From Acidobacteriota bacterium (GTDB lineage Bacteria > Acidobacteriota > Terriglobia > Terriglobales > Acidobacteriaceae), in assembly GCA_028872955.1 (NCBI GenBank), contig JAGWNX010000003.1, positions 1-64,000 of the forward strand: 64,000 nt of DNA, written 5' to 3'. Position 1 is the stretch's first letter. Each line of letters starts with the position of its first letter. Positions 40,161 through 48,969 of the stretch are shown here, in pieces. The notes beneath the pieces are model-generated. The model ran no database searches and had not been told where the DNA came from. It worked only from the letters and a program-made list of their open reading frames with translations. A program made the position numbers and the translations under genes.

Positions 40161-41135
40161 CTAATCTTCCGTTGGCGGAGTGCCGTAGGTGTGGAAGGTG
40201 GAGACGGTCGCCAGCCCCCAGGCCTGCCCGCGCTGCCGCTCCTCGCGGCTCCACACGACGGGCTGCCAGTCGGGGTCGAGGATGAGGTAGCCGCCGGAGC
40301 CGATCTCGATGCGGTTGCCGCCGGGCTCGTAAAAGTAAAGGAAGAAGGTCTGGCCGATGGAGTGCTTGTGCGGGCCAGTTTCAATGGCGATGCCGCGCTC
40401 GGTCAGGATGTCTGCAGCGCGCAACACGTCTTCGCGGCTGTCCATCATGTAGGTCAAGTGGTGGAAGCGGCCGTGCGCGCTGCTGTGGTCGCGGGTGAAG
40501 GCGATGTCGTACGACTTGTTGGTGGCCGCCAGCCACGCGCCCATCTCGTTGTTGCCATCGAAGACGATCTGCTCGGTGACGCGCAGGCCAAGCAGATCCC
40601 GGAAGAAGAGGCGGCAGGCGCGAATGTCCTGGGCCAGCAGATTCAGGTGGTCCAGCCGCTTGGGCGCGATGCCGCTGGGGATGTAGCGCTGCGGCATGTT
40701 CTTGTAGCCGGGGGCAAGTTCGCCTGTGCCGTGGAAGCGCTCCGTCTCGTAGTAAAGCTCGATGGCATGGCGGTCGGGGCTGAAGAATCGGAAGGCTGGT
40801 CCGTGCCCCAGCTCTGCCGGTCGCCACTCGCCGGCCACCTGATGGGCATGAAGGTTTGCCACCATCTGTTGCAGGACGCTGGCGCTGCGCACGCGAAAGG
40901 CTACGTGCCCCAGGCCGGAGGTGTGTGAGCGGGTGAGCTGCAGCGTGAAGCGCTCGTAGTCTGCCCAGGCACGCAGGTAGACCGAGTCTCCGCTCCGGCC
41001 TGACGCGTGCAGGCCGATCACGTTCAGGAAGAAGGTGAGGCTCTCCTCGAAGTGCGGCGTCAGCAGCTCAATGTGGCCAAGGTGGGCGACATCGCCAAAG
41101 CCGGGTTGCCGGTTGCTGGTTGCGTCAGGGCTCAT
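40161..41135 (-). CDS. Two-domain VOC/type I extradiol dioxygenase (catechol 2,3-dioxygenase-like)
   Basis: Two VOC repeats; putative metal ligands in RLDHLNLL, RFHHLTYMMD and GGNRIEIGSGGY. Confidence 0.9.
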   Translation of the reverse strand: MSPDATSNRQPGFGDVAHLGHIELLTPHFEESLTFFLNVIGLHASGRSGDSVYLRAWADYERFTLQLTRSHTSGLGHVAFRVRSASVLQQMVANLHAHQVAGEWRPAELGHGPAFRFFSPDRHAIELYYETERFHGTGELAPGYKNMPQRYIPSGIAPKRLDHLNLLAQDIRACRLFFRDLLGLRVTEQIVFDGNNEMGAWLAATNKSYDIAFTRDHSSAHGRFHHLTYMMDSREDVLRAADILTERGIAIETGPHKHSIGQTFFLYFYEPGGNRIEIGSGGYLILDPDWQPVVWSREERQRGQAWGLATVSTFHTYGTPPTED

Positions 41136-41851
41136 CAGGGTTCGACCTCGTCGAGGGTGTCGTAGTAGCGAAGGCCCAGGGCCGCAAGCGTTGGGCGCAT
41201 CTCCTCAATATCCATGCCAAGCTCGCCTGCTGCCAGGCGGGCGCGTTTCCCTTCTTCGCGGGCTAGTCGCCGACGTACGGCCTGCAGGCACGGCTCTACA
41301 CTTCGGTGCGGCACAATCGCCACGCCGTCGTCATCGGCGACAACCACATCCCCGCCGCACACCAGCGCTCCGGCGCACACCACGGGCGTATTGACCATGC
41401 CGAGTGTTGCCTTGATGGTGCCCTTGGCGGAGATGCAGCGCGACCATGCCGGGAACTGCATCGCGGTCAGCTCGGCGACATCGCGCACGCCAGCATCAAT
41501 CACCAGGCCTGCGACGCCGCGTGAGCGCAGCGAGGTGGCCAGCAGCTCACCGAACATGCCGTCGTGATTCTCTGCCGAGACGGCGACCACCAGCACGTCA
41601 CCGGGCTGGCACAGCTCCACCGCAACGTGGATCATCCAGTTGTCGCCAGGATGCGCCAGCACGGTGATAGCGTTGCCGGCAACGCGCGCGCCACGATAGA
41701 CGGGGCGCAGGTAGGGCTGCATCAGCCCGGTGCGGCCCATGGCCTCGTGCACGGTGGCCACGCCAGCGGCAGCCAGCTCCTGCAGCTGCTCCGGCGTGGC
41801 GCGTGGAATGGTGCGGACGACAGTTCCCATCTTGTACGCAGAGGCGTTCAT
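41135..41851 (-). CDS. 4-carboxy-4-hydroxy-2-oxoadipate aldolase/oxaloacetate decarboxylase-like (GalC/LigK, RraA fold)
   Basis: GVATVHEAMGRTGLMQPYLRPVYRGARVAGNAITVLAHPGDNWMIHVAVELCQPGDVLVVA; FGELLATSLRSRGVAGLVIDAGVRDVAEL. Confidence 0.9.
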   Translation of the reverse strand: MNASAYKMGTVVRTIPRATPEQLQELAAAGVATVHEAMGRTGLMQPYLRPVYRGARVAGNAITVLAHPGDNWMIHVAVELCQPGDVLVVAVSAENHDGMFGELLATSLRSRGVAGLVIDAGVRDVAELTAMQFPAWSRCISAKGTIKATLGMVNTPVVCAGALVCGGDVVVADDDGVAIVPHRSVEPCLQAVRRRLAREEGKRARLAAGELGMDIEEMRPTLAALGLRYYDTLDEVEP

Positions 41852-42576
41852 CGCAGCTCCTCCGTTACCAGCGGAAAGACGCGCTGGTACGCCTCGCCAT
41901 ATTTCATCGCGCGGTCAGAGTTGCGCGCGCCCTGCTGGCCACGTTGCAGTGCGACGCGGGTGTAGTACTCCCACAGGTGCTCTTGCGCGTCCATGCTTTC
42001 AAAGGCTCTGCGCTTGGTCTCCCACACCTCGGTAATGTCAAGGATAAGTTGCGGCTTCCAGTTGCACTGCTCCGGCTGGTGCGGCTCAAACAGGAAGACC
42101 GGCGGTGCGCCAATCGCAGCTGCGGCCCCGCGTCGGCCGTGGGCTTGCGCCACGACGCGCGCCTCCTGCGCAAAGCGTGTCGCCTCAGGGTGATCGAAGT
42201 TGTAGGGGTCCTCCTGCGAGTGGGTCAGCACCCACTCCGGTCGCAGCGTCTGGTACAGGTCGGCGAGTCGCTCAAGCGACTCCACCGTGGTGCGCATGGG
42301 GTAGTCACCCAGATCAAAGAAGACCATGTTGTGCACGCCGAGGATGGCACCGGCGCGCTCCGCCTCGGCGCGGCGAAGCTGCTTCACACGCTCCAGCGTC
42401 ATCGTTGGGTCCTTCCACAGCTTCTGACTCTCGCCCTTCTCGCCGTAGGTAAGGCAGACGACGGTGACCTGCCACCCGCGCTTGGCGTACAAGGCTACGG
42501 CACCGCCCGCACGCCAGATGAAGTCTGCCGAGTGTGCTCCCACCACCAGTCCGGTTCTGGGTTGATGCGCTTCCAT
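41848..42576 (-). CDS. PIG-L-family 4-oxalomesaconate hydratase-like protein (GalB)
   Basis: VVGAHSADFIWRAGGAVALYAKRGWQVTVVCLTYGEKGES; DYPMRTTVESLERLADLYQTLRPEWVLTHSQEDPYNFDHPEA; overlaps the downstream galC-like start. Confidence 0.85.
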   Translation of the reverse strand: MEAHQPRTGLVVGAHSADFIWRAGGAVALYAKRGWQVTVVCLTYGEKGESQKLWKDPTMTLERVKQLRRAEAERAGAILGVHNMVFFDLGDYPMRTTVESLERLADLYQTLRPEWVLTHSQEDPYNFDHPEATRFAQEARVVAQAHGRRGAAAAIGAPPVFLFEPHQPEQCNWKPQLILDITEVWETKRRAFESMDAQEHLWEYYTRVALQRGQQGARNSDRAMKYGEAYQRVFPLVTEELR

Positions 42577-42592
42577 GTTGATCGTCTCTCCT

Positions 42593-43465
42593 TTAAATGT
42601 GTGTGGGGTAGTGGCCCGATTGGGGGAAGCCGTACAGATGTGCGGGGTTGGCGACCAGCACCTGCCGCAGCCTCGCGGCATCGCCGTCGGCAGCCTCCAG
42701 CAACAACTCGGCCAGGGCCAGGTCTTCAGGACGCTGCTGCTGGTTGACGTGTGGCCAGTCCAGCCCCCACACGCAGTGCGCTGCGGCGGTGCCCAGCAGT
42801 GTGCGCAGTGGCTGCAGCGCGGCGCGCAGGCCGCTCTGGCTGCGGCTGCTGATCCGGTCTGCGCCGCTCAGCTTGGTCCATCGGTGGGGCGTCTCCAGGC
42901 ACCGTAGGAGTCTCTCCACCTGTGCGTGTACGGCATGCGATGCGTCGAGCCGTGCCATGTGATCCACCACCACATCCATTCCTCCGGGCACGTCCAGGCG
43001 ATCCAGCAGGTCGATCTCTAGCAGGTCAAGGTGCAACTCGGCATGCCAGCCCAGCGGCTGCACGCGGCGCAACAGTGCAGCGGCATCTGCCAGGCGCTGC
43101 GCCTCGTCGCGCGAATCTTTCCGGAGCAGGTGCGGAACCCAGTTGAAGCGGACAGCCCGCACACCCGCCCGATGCAGCGTGAGCAGTTCCTCCTCCGCAA
43201 CCCCTGCCTCCAGCACGGCGACACCACGTCGTGTCTGCGGCGACTGCGCCAGGGCTGCCAAGAGCGCACGGTGATCGCTGCCGTGGGCGCTGCCCTGCAC
43301 CAGCACGGCCCGGTCGATGCCCAGTTGCGTCCACACGGCCTGGAGCGCGGCTAGGGGTGCCTCGGGCGGATCATAGGTGCGATTGACCGCCAGCGGGAAG
43401 CGATCATACGGGCCAAATACGTGACTATGGCAGTCACAAACACCAAACTCCGGCAGCAGACGCAT
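42593..43465 (-). CDS. Amidohydrolase, 2-pyrone-4,6-dicarboxylate lactonase (LigI)-like
   Basis: CDCHSHVFGPYDRFPLAVNRTYDPPEAPLAALQAVWTQLGIDRAVLVQGSAHGSDH; VVVDHMAR; CVWGLDWPHVN. Confidence 0.82.
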   Translation of the reverse strand: MRLLPEFGVCDCHSHVFGPYDRFPLAVNRTYDPPEAPLAALQAVWTQLGIDRAVLVQGSAHGSDHRALLAALAQSPQTRRGVAVLEAGVAEEELLTLHRAGVRAVRFNWVPHLLRKDSRDEAQRLADAAALLRRVQPLGWHAELHLDLLEIDLLDRLDVPGGMDVVVDHMARLDASHAVHAQVERLLRCLETPHRWTKLSGADRISSRSQSGLRAALQPLRTLLGTAAAHCVWGLDWPHVNQQQRPEDLALAELLLEAADGDAARLRQVLVANPAHLYGFPQSGHYPTHI

Positions 43466-44559
43466 CAGCAGGCTCCCGGCAGAGTTGCGCTGCTACGCGG
43501 ATACGCGATGCCATCGAACAGGGCGCGTGCGGTGCGCACCAGGCCGCTGCGCTCCACGGTGGGGTCCTCCCTGGTGCCGCCCATCTCCAGCCGCACCTGG
43601 AAGAACCCGGCAGGGTGCTCCACCTCCATCAGTTTGATCGGGCCCTCGGGTGGGCTTGCCAGCGCATACGCCACGGTGCCGGGCAGCACACATGCGGTCG
43701 CCACACTGACCGCGCCGAAGACGCCGATGGAGGCGTGGCACTTGCGCGGAATCAGCGTTCGCGTGGCGATGCAGCCGCCCTGTGCCGGTGGTGCCAGTAG
43801 CGACATCTTCGGCACCACGGCATCGGCCACCTCGCCCAGGTTCATGCGGCGACCGGCCTGCAGGCGGATCGACTCGATGCGCCGCAGCGCTTCGGCAGAT
43901 GCCTCAATCTCGGCGCAGCTCTCGCGCCCGGTCAGGCCAAAGTCCTGCGCACGCAGCAGCACCACCGGCATGCCGTTGTCGATGCAGGTGACGGAGACGC
44001 CATCGATCGCATCGGTTCTGGCGCCGGAGGGGAAGAGCGAGCCGCAGACCGAGCCAGCCGTCTCCAGAAAGTTGATGGGGATGGCTGCCGCCGTGCCGGG
44101 CACGCCGTCGATGGCCGTGTCGCCCTCGTAGCAGACCACGCCCTGCGGCGTCTGCACCACCAGCTCAGCCACGGTGCCGGTGTTCAGGGTGCGCACGCGG
44201 ATGCGCGTCTGCGGATGGTGGGCAGCCAGCAGGCCGCGCTCCAGGGCAAACGGGCCGACCCCGGCCAGGATGTTGCCGCAGTTTGGCGTGGTATCCACCA
44301 GCGGCTCCGTTACGTTGACCTGCGCGAACAGAAAGTCGAGATCGATTCCAGGCGACTGCGAGCGGCTGACGATGGCTGCTTTGCTGGTCAGCGGGTGCGC
44401 TCCGCCGATGCCATCAATCTGGCGCGCATCGGGCGAGCCCAGGATGCGCAACAACAGGTCGTCGCGCTCGGCAGCGCCAGCGGGCAGCTCGTCGGCCAGA
44501 AAGTAGGCGCCTTTGGAGGTGCCGCCACGCATCAGCATGCAGCGAACGCCGGGTCGCAT
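43465..44559 (-). CDS. 4-oxalomesaconate tautomerase-like (GalD, PrpF family)
   Basis: RCMLMRGGTSKGAYFLADELP; GIGGAHPLTSKAAIVSRS; TPNCGNILAGVGPFALERGLL; KCHASIGVFGAVSVATACVLPGTVA. Confidence 0.88.
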   Translation of the reverse strand: MRPGVRCMLMRGGTSKGAYFLADELPAGAAERDDLLLRILGSPDARQIDGIGGAHPLTSKAAIVSRSQSPGIDLDFLFAQVNVTEPLVDTTPNCGNILAGVGPFALERGLLAAHHPQTRIRVRTLNTGTVAELVVQTPQGVVCYEGDTAIDGVPGTAAAIPINFLETAGSVCGSLFPSGARTDAIDGVSVTCIDNGMPVVLLRAQDFGLTGRESCAEIEASAEALRRIESIRLQAGRRMNLGEVADAVVPKMSLLAPPAQGGCIATRTLIPRKCHASIGVFGAVSVATACVLPGTVAYALASPPEGPIKLMEVEHPAGFFQVRLEMGGTREDPTVERSGLVRTARALFDGIAYPRSSATLPGAC

Positions 44560-44603
44560 CAGGGGGGTGCTCCTTGCGGACCGGTGTCGTTTCGCCCGCC
44601 GCT

Positions 44604-44623
44604 GTTTACACAGATGTATAAAC
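44604..44623. promoter_or_regulatory. TetR-type operator candidate
   Basis: GTTTACAC-AGAT-GTATAAAC, 7/8 matched inverted repeat between galD-like start (44559) and tetR end (44668). Confidence 0.55.
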
Positions 44624-44667
44624 CGCGGGCGCAGCAAAGTCAATGTCAGCGTTGGCGCTGCCGGGGA

Positions 44668-45405
44668 TTATGGGCGGCGGGTGGCGGCGCTGCGGCGGCG
44701 GGGTGCGGCGGCAGCAGCCGGTCGCGTGGCGGGTGCGCGGAACCCTGCCGCCAGAAACGGCACCAGCTCGGCGGTGGTCGCCTCCGGATCAGAGGGGTCG
44801 CAGCGTCCCTCGGAGAGGGTGCGGATGCGGTGCGGCCCGGTTGCCGTGTAGTAGATGGTGCCGAGCAGAAAGTGGAATCGCCACAGCACATCCTCGCGGG
44901 AGAGATGGGGCAGGCACTGGCTCAGCTCATCCACAAAGTGGCTACTGGCCTCGTCGAAGTTCTGCGCCACAAGCTTCTCCAGCAGCGACGAGTTCTCTAC
45001 CGAGAGGATGGCGCGGAGCCTTGAGAAGCTGCGGCCGTCGTGGGCCTGGTGCGAGGCCGCCAGCGAGGGACGAAGAAACGCCTCCAGCACATCTTCGAGA
45101 GTGAGCTTGCCGTCGCGGGCCCTGAACTCGTGGAGTAGTCGCAGCCGCTCCTGCTTCAGCGGTTCGCAGTGGCGGGTGTAGACCTCGGCCAGCAGACCTT
45201 CCTTGCTGCCGAAGTAGTAGCCCAGCAGGGCAGAGTTCACCTTGGCCGCGTTGGTGATGTCGCGTACCGAGACGCCGTTGAAGCCGCGCTCCGCAAATAA
45301 CTGTTCTGCGCTGCAAATAAGCCGCTCGCGCGAAGGAAGCGTTGCCTGGCGTTGCCTGGGTGTCTTGCTGCTGGTCACTGATCCCCTAGGGTAACGCAAC
45401 TGCAT
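44668..45405 (-). CDS. TetR/AcrR family transcriptional regulator
   Basis: SRERLICSAEQLFAERGFNGVSVRDITNAAKVNSALLGYYFGSKEGLLAEVYTRH. Confidence 0.95.
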   Translation of the reverse strand: MQLRYPRGSVTSSKTPRQRQATLPSRERLICSAEQLFAERGFNGVSVRDITNAAKVNSALLGYYFGSKEGLLAEVYTRHCEPLKQERLRLLHEFRARDGKLTLEDVLEAFLRPSLAASHQAHDGRSFSRLRAILSVENSSLLEKLVAQNFDEASSHFVDELSQCLPHLSREDVLWRFHFLLGTIYYTATGPHRIRTLSEGRCDPSDPEATTAELVPFLAAGFRAPATRPAAAAAPRRRSAATRRP

Positions 45406-45457
45406 GGAGTTGCACAGCCTGCGGCGCCCGCCGCCGGAGCGGGGGGACTGCAGGCAG

Positions 45458-46600
45458 CTAGCGGAAGCAGGCCGTGTAGATCGCCTCGGCCTCTGGCTGC
45501 GAGATGCTGCGCGGGTTGTTGCGCAGCAGTCGCGTTACGGTAAGGGCCGTGGCCGCCATGCGTGGGATTGCGGTGCGCGGCACGTCATGCGCGGCCAGGT
45601 CCATGACGATGCCACAGCGCTCTGCCAGTCGCTGCAGATGCTGCGCGCCAGCCAGCGCCGTCTGCAGGGCGTTGGCCGCAGCGGGCAGGCCCATGGCCAG
45701 GCTTACGGCAGCGTGTCGCTCTGGCGTTGCCTGGGCGTTGAAGGCGAAGACGGCGGGCAGCAGCAGAGCGTTGGAGAGCCCGTGTGCCATGTGGAACTCG
45801 CCGGCCAGCGGATACGCGAGGGCATGCACCGCTGCGGTGTTGACGGGGCCCAGGCACAGGCCACCGTACAGGCTGCCCAGCGCCACGCACTCGCGGGCCT
45901 CGGTGTGCTCCGGCTGCTGCACGGCGCGCAGCAGCGAGGTTGCGATGAGCCGGATGCCCGGCAACGCATAGACGTCAACCAGCGGGTGCGCGTGGCGGTT
46001 GGTGTACGCCTCAATGCAGTGGGTCAGCGCATCCAGGCCGGTGACCGCGGTGATGTTGGGTGGCACGGAGTGCGTCAGGATGGGATCGATAAACGCTGCA
46101 TCCGGCACCAGGTGCGGGCTGATGACGGCCTTCTTCAGGTGCACGGCTTCATCCATCAGCACAGCGTTGGGCGAGACCTCCGAGCCGGTGCCCGCCGTGG
46201 TGGGAATGCAGACGAGCGGCACGTCGCGCCGGGCAAGCAGTCCAATGCCCAGGATGTCCTGAATCTGCTGCTGGTTGCGAAGCAGCGCCGCCACCAGCTT
46301 GGCCGTATCCAGCGGGCTGCCGCCGCCCAGGCCGACGATGGCGTCGGGCGCAGCGGCCCGCGCATGGTCCAGCGCACGCGCCAGATCAGCCAGGGTCGGC
46401 TCGCCGTGCAGGCTTGCGTCTAGCGTGACGGCACTGGGGCTCAGGCTGGCTGCGAGGTTTGCCGCCAACTGCCGCTGCGAGGGTGAGGTGACGAGATGGA
46501 CGCGCGCATAGCCCTGCTGACGCAGCCAGCTGGTGGCCTCGGCGATGGCGCCCGAGCCGAAGACGAGATGCCGTGGCTGTTGCAGCGTGATGGGTCGCAT
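45458..46600 (-). CDS. Iron-containing alcohol dehydrogenase
   Basis: AIVGLGGGSPLDTAKLVAAL, IPTTAGTGSEVSPNAVL, GLDALTHCIEAYT, HALAYPLAGEFHMAHGLSNALLLP. Confidence 0.93.
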   Translation of the reverse strand: MRPITLQQPRHLVFGSGAIAEATSWLRQQGYARVHLVTSPSQRQLAANLAASLSPSAVTLDASLHGEPTLADLARALDHARAAAPDAIVGLGGGSPLDTAKLVAALLRNQQQIQDILGIGLLARRDVPLVCIPTTAGTGSEVSPNAVLMDEAVHLKKAVISPHLVPDAAFIDPILTHSVPPNITAVTGLDALTHCIEAYTNRHAHPLVDVYALPGIRLIATSLLRAVQQPEHTEARECVALGSLYGGLCLGPVNTAAVHALAYPLAGEFHMAHGLSNALLLPAVFAFNAQATPERHAAVSLAMGLPAAANALQTALAGAQHLQRLAERCGIVMDLAAHDVPRTAIPRMAATALTVTRLLRNNPRSISQPEAEAIYTACFR

Positions 46601-46602
46601 CG

Positions 46603-47397
46603 CTACTGTGCCCGATCTGCAGCCGTAGCCTGGATGGCTTGCTGCGCCGCGGCCAGCGCATGCTGCGCGCCGTGCTTCAGGCAGGAGATGTCGTTGGCGC
46701 AGAAGAGCAGATCCACGCCCATGCGGGTCCAGTGAGAGAAGTCACTGGGAGCGCAGGCGGTGACGATCTTCTTGTCAAAGCGCCGCGCCGTGCTGATGAT
46801 GCGCTCGGCTGCGCGCAGCACCGCAGGGTGACTCGTCTGGCCCGGGTAGCCGAGGCTGGCCGCAAGGTCTGCCGGGCCGATGAAGATGTCAATCTCGGGC
46901 ACGGCAGCAATCTGCTCAATGCGATCCAGCGCGGTGGAGGTCTCAATCTGCGCCAGCAGGCTCAGGTGCTGATTGACCCTCTGCTGCTCGGCCGGCAGGT
47001 CTTCGCCCAGGCCATACTTCACGGCTCGGGAGACGCCGAAGATGCCACGGCTGCCGACAGGGGCAAAGCGTGAGTAGCGCACCAGCTCGTCGAGCTGCTG
47101 GGGCGAGTCTGCCATGGGGATGTCGATAATGTCGGGCCCGCACTCGGCGGCCTTCAACACGCTCTCGCGGCGCGTGTCAGGGATGCGGATCATGGTCAAC
47201 ATCCCGGAGCCTGCTGCCATGCGGCACAGGTCGGCAGCCTGGGCAAACGAGATGGGCACGTGCTCCATCTCGATCCATACGGCATCAAAGCCCATGTGAC
47301 CGGCGATCTCCAGAAAGATGGGATCGTAAAAGTACAGCGCAGCGCCCAGCAGTGGTCTGCCGTTGTTCTTCTCAATTGCGCGACGTAAGCAGTTCAT
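46603..47397 (-). CDS. HpcH/HpaI-family aldolase
   Basis: GFDAVWIEMEHVPISFAQAADLCRMA; MIRIPDTRRESVLKAAECGPDIIDIPM; IETSTALDRIEQIAAVPEIDIFIGPADLAASLG. Confidence 0.92.
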   Translation of the reverse strand: MNCLRRAIEKNNGRPLLGAALYFYDPIFLEIAGHMGFDAVWIEMEHVPISFAQAADLCRMAAGSGMLTMIRIPDTRRESVLKAAECGPDIIDIPMADSPQQLDELVRYSRFAPVGSRGIFGVSRAVKYGLGEDLPAEQQRVNQHLSLLAQIETSTALDRIEQIAAVPEIDIFIGPADLAASLGYPGQTSHPAVLRAAERIISTARRFDKKIVTACAPSDFSHWTRMGVDLLFCANDISCLKHGAQHALAAAQQAIQATAADRAQ

Positions 47398-48965
47398 GCA
47401 GTCTCCTCAAGATCAGGGGTGGATGGTGTAGTAGCAGGGTGGGAGGCGGCCGCAGCACTGCGCCGCCAGCCCCAGTAGGTCAGCTCCGGGCTTACGGCCG
47501 CGGAGGAAGGAAACAGACGACTGACCAACATGCCGACCGGCAACAGCAACATATTGCCGACGACGCCGATCATGTACTCGTGCCAGGGAAAGTTGTAGCG
47601 GCCCAGGTTGAGCAGCTTGCCGTTGAGCGTGAGCGTGGCATACAGCGTGAACAGCAGCGCTACTGCGATGCCGGCCAGGGCACCGGCGCGGTTGGCACGC
47701 GGATCAAGAAACGCCAGCAGAAAGAGTCCTGCCAGGCCGCCAGCCACCACGGCTGTGGTGGTGTAGTACAGAGCAAGCGCGCCGCCGCTGCCGTGCGCAA
47801 AGCACAACGCCAGCGCCGCTGCCGCCAGACCGCTGAGGATCACGATCAGGCGTCCCAGCCGCAGCGCCTGGCGATCTGTCGCGCGCGGCCGCAGCAGCCG
47901 GTAGAAGTCCTCGACGCCAATCACAGCGAGGCAGTTCATGTCGGAGGCCAGCATGGCCATGGCGGCGCCCAGCAGCGCTGCCAGAAATAATCCGGAGAGG
48001 CCGGGCGGAATATGCGTCACCAGAAAGTGCGGAAAGACCTGATCTGCCTTGGTGATACTGGCTGGCAGCCGCTCCCCGGTCAGCCGATAGAAGCTCCACA
48101 GCAGGCTGCCGATCAGCATGAAGGCTGTCCACACCGGGATGCAGAGCGCCGCGCCAAGTGCAATGCCTCGCAGCGCACTGCGATCCGAGCGCGCTATCAG
48201 GAAGCGCTGCACCACGCTTTGGTCTGCCGTGTAGCGTTGCAGGTAGAAGAAGACTCCATACAGAAACAGAACAACCAGCGTGGGTTGATCCAGTCGCAGC
48301 GCCGTGCTGCCCAGGCTCATCTTGTGGTGACTCCAGGCATCGTGCAGAACGGCTGCGGGGCCCTGCCGGGGCAACAGCAGCAGAAAGACGATGGAGACGA
48401 GGATGCCTACCCACAGCACAAAGCCCTGCACGACGTCGCTCCACACCACGGCCTCTACTCCGCCCAGCATGGTGTAGAAAATAGTGACCAAAGCAGTAAC
48501 AAATACGATGCCAGGCAGCGGCCAGCCCGTCATGCTGGCCAGGGTGAGCGCCACCAGGTAGAAGACAAAGCCCATCTTGGCAAAGTGCCCCACCGCGAAG
48601 GCGAAGGAAGCGTAGAGGCGCACCGTCGCGCCGAATCGCCGGCCAAAGTACTCGTAGGCACTCATGTGCACCGCCTGCCGGTAAAACGGAACGATGACCA
48701 TCCCGATGAGCGCAAGCACGGCCACAAACATGAAGCCCGGCACCAGCAGAGACCAGTCTGACGCGTAGGCGGCACCGGGGTACGCGATGAAGGTGACGCT
48801 GGTGATGGTTGTAGCCAGCAGCGAGAGGCCCATGGCCCAGCCGGGAATGGCGCGCCCTGCAATGAAGTAGGACTCGGTCGTCTTTTGCCGGCGTGCGAAG
48901 CGCAGCCCCAGGTACAGCAGGCCGGCCAGGTAAAGCAGAACGACGATCAGGTCGAGGAGGCGCAT
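47394..48965 (-). CDS. Sodium:solute symporter (SSS family)
   Basis: ORF 47394..49151; ATG at 48965 (MRLLDLIVVLLYL). KTTESYFIAGRAIPGWAMGLSLLATTITSVTFIAYPGAAYASDW; PPGLSGLFLAALLGAAMAMLASDMNCLAVIGVEDFY. Confidence 0.9.
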   Translation of the reverse strand: MRLLDLIVVLLYLAGLLYLGLRFARRQKTTESYFIAGRAIPGWAMGLSLLATTITSVTFIAYPGAAYASDWSLLVPGFMFVAVLALIGMVIVPFYRQAVHMSAYEYFGRRFGATVRLYASFAFAVGHFAKMGFVFYLVALTLASMTGWPLPGIVFVTALVTIFYTMLGGVEAVVWSDVVQGFVLWVGILVSIVFLLLLPRQGPAAVLHDAWSHHKMSLGSTALRLDQPTLVVLFLYGVFFYLQRYTADQSVVQRFLIARSDRSALRGIALGAALCIPVWTAFMLIGSLLWSFYRLTGERLPASITKADQVFPHFLVTHIPPGLSGLFLAALLGAAMAMLASDMNCLAVIGVEDFYRLLRPRATDRQALRLGRLIVILSGLAAAALALCFAHGSGGALALYYTTTAVVAGGLAGLFLLAFLDPRANRAGALAGIAVALLFTLYATLTLNGKLLNLGRYNFPWHEYMIGVVGNMLLLPVGMLVSRLFPSSAAVSPELTYWGWRRSAAAASHPATTPSTPDLEETA

Positions 48966-48969
48966 CGTA

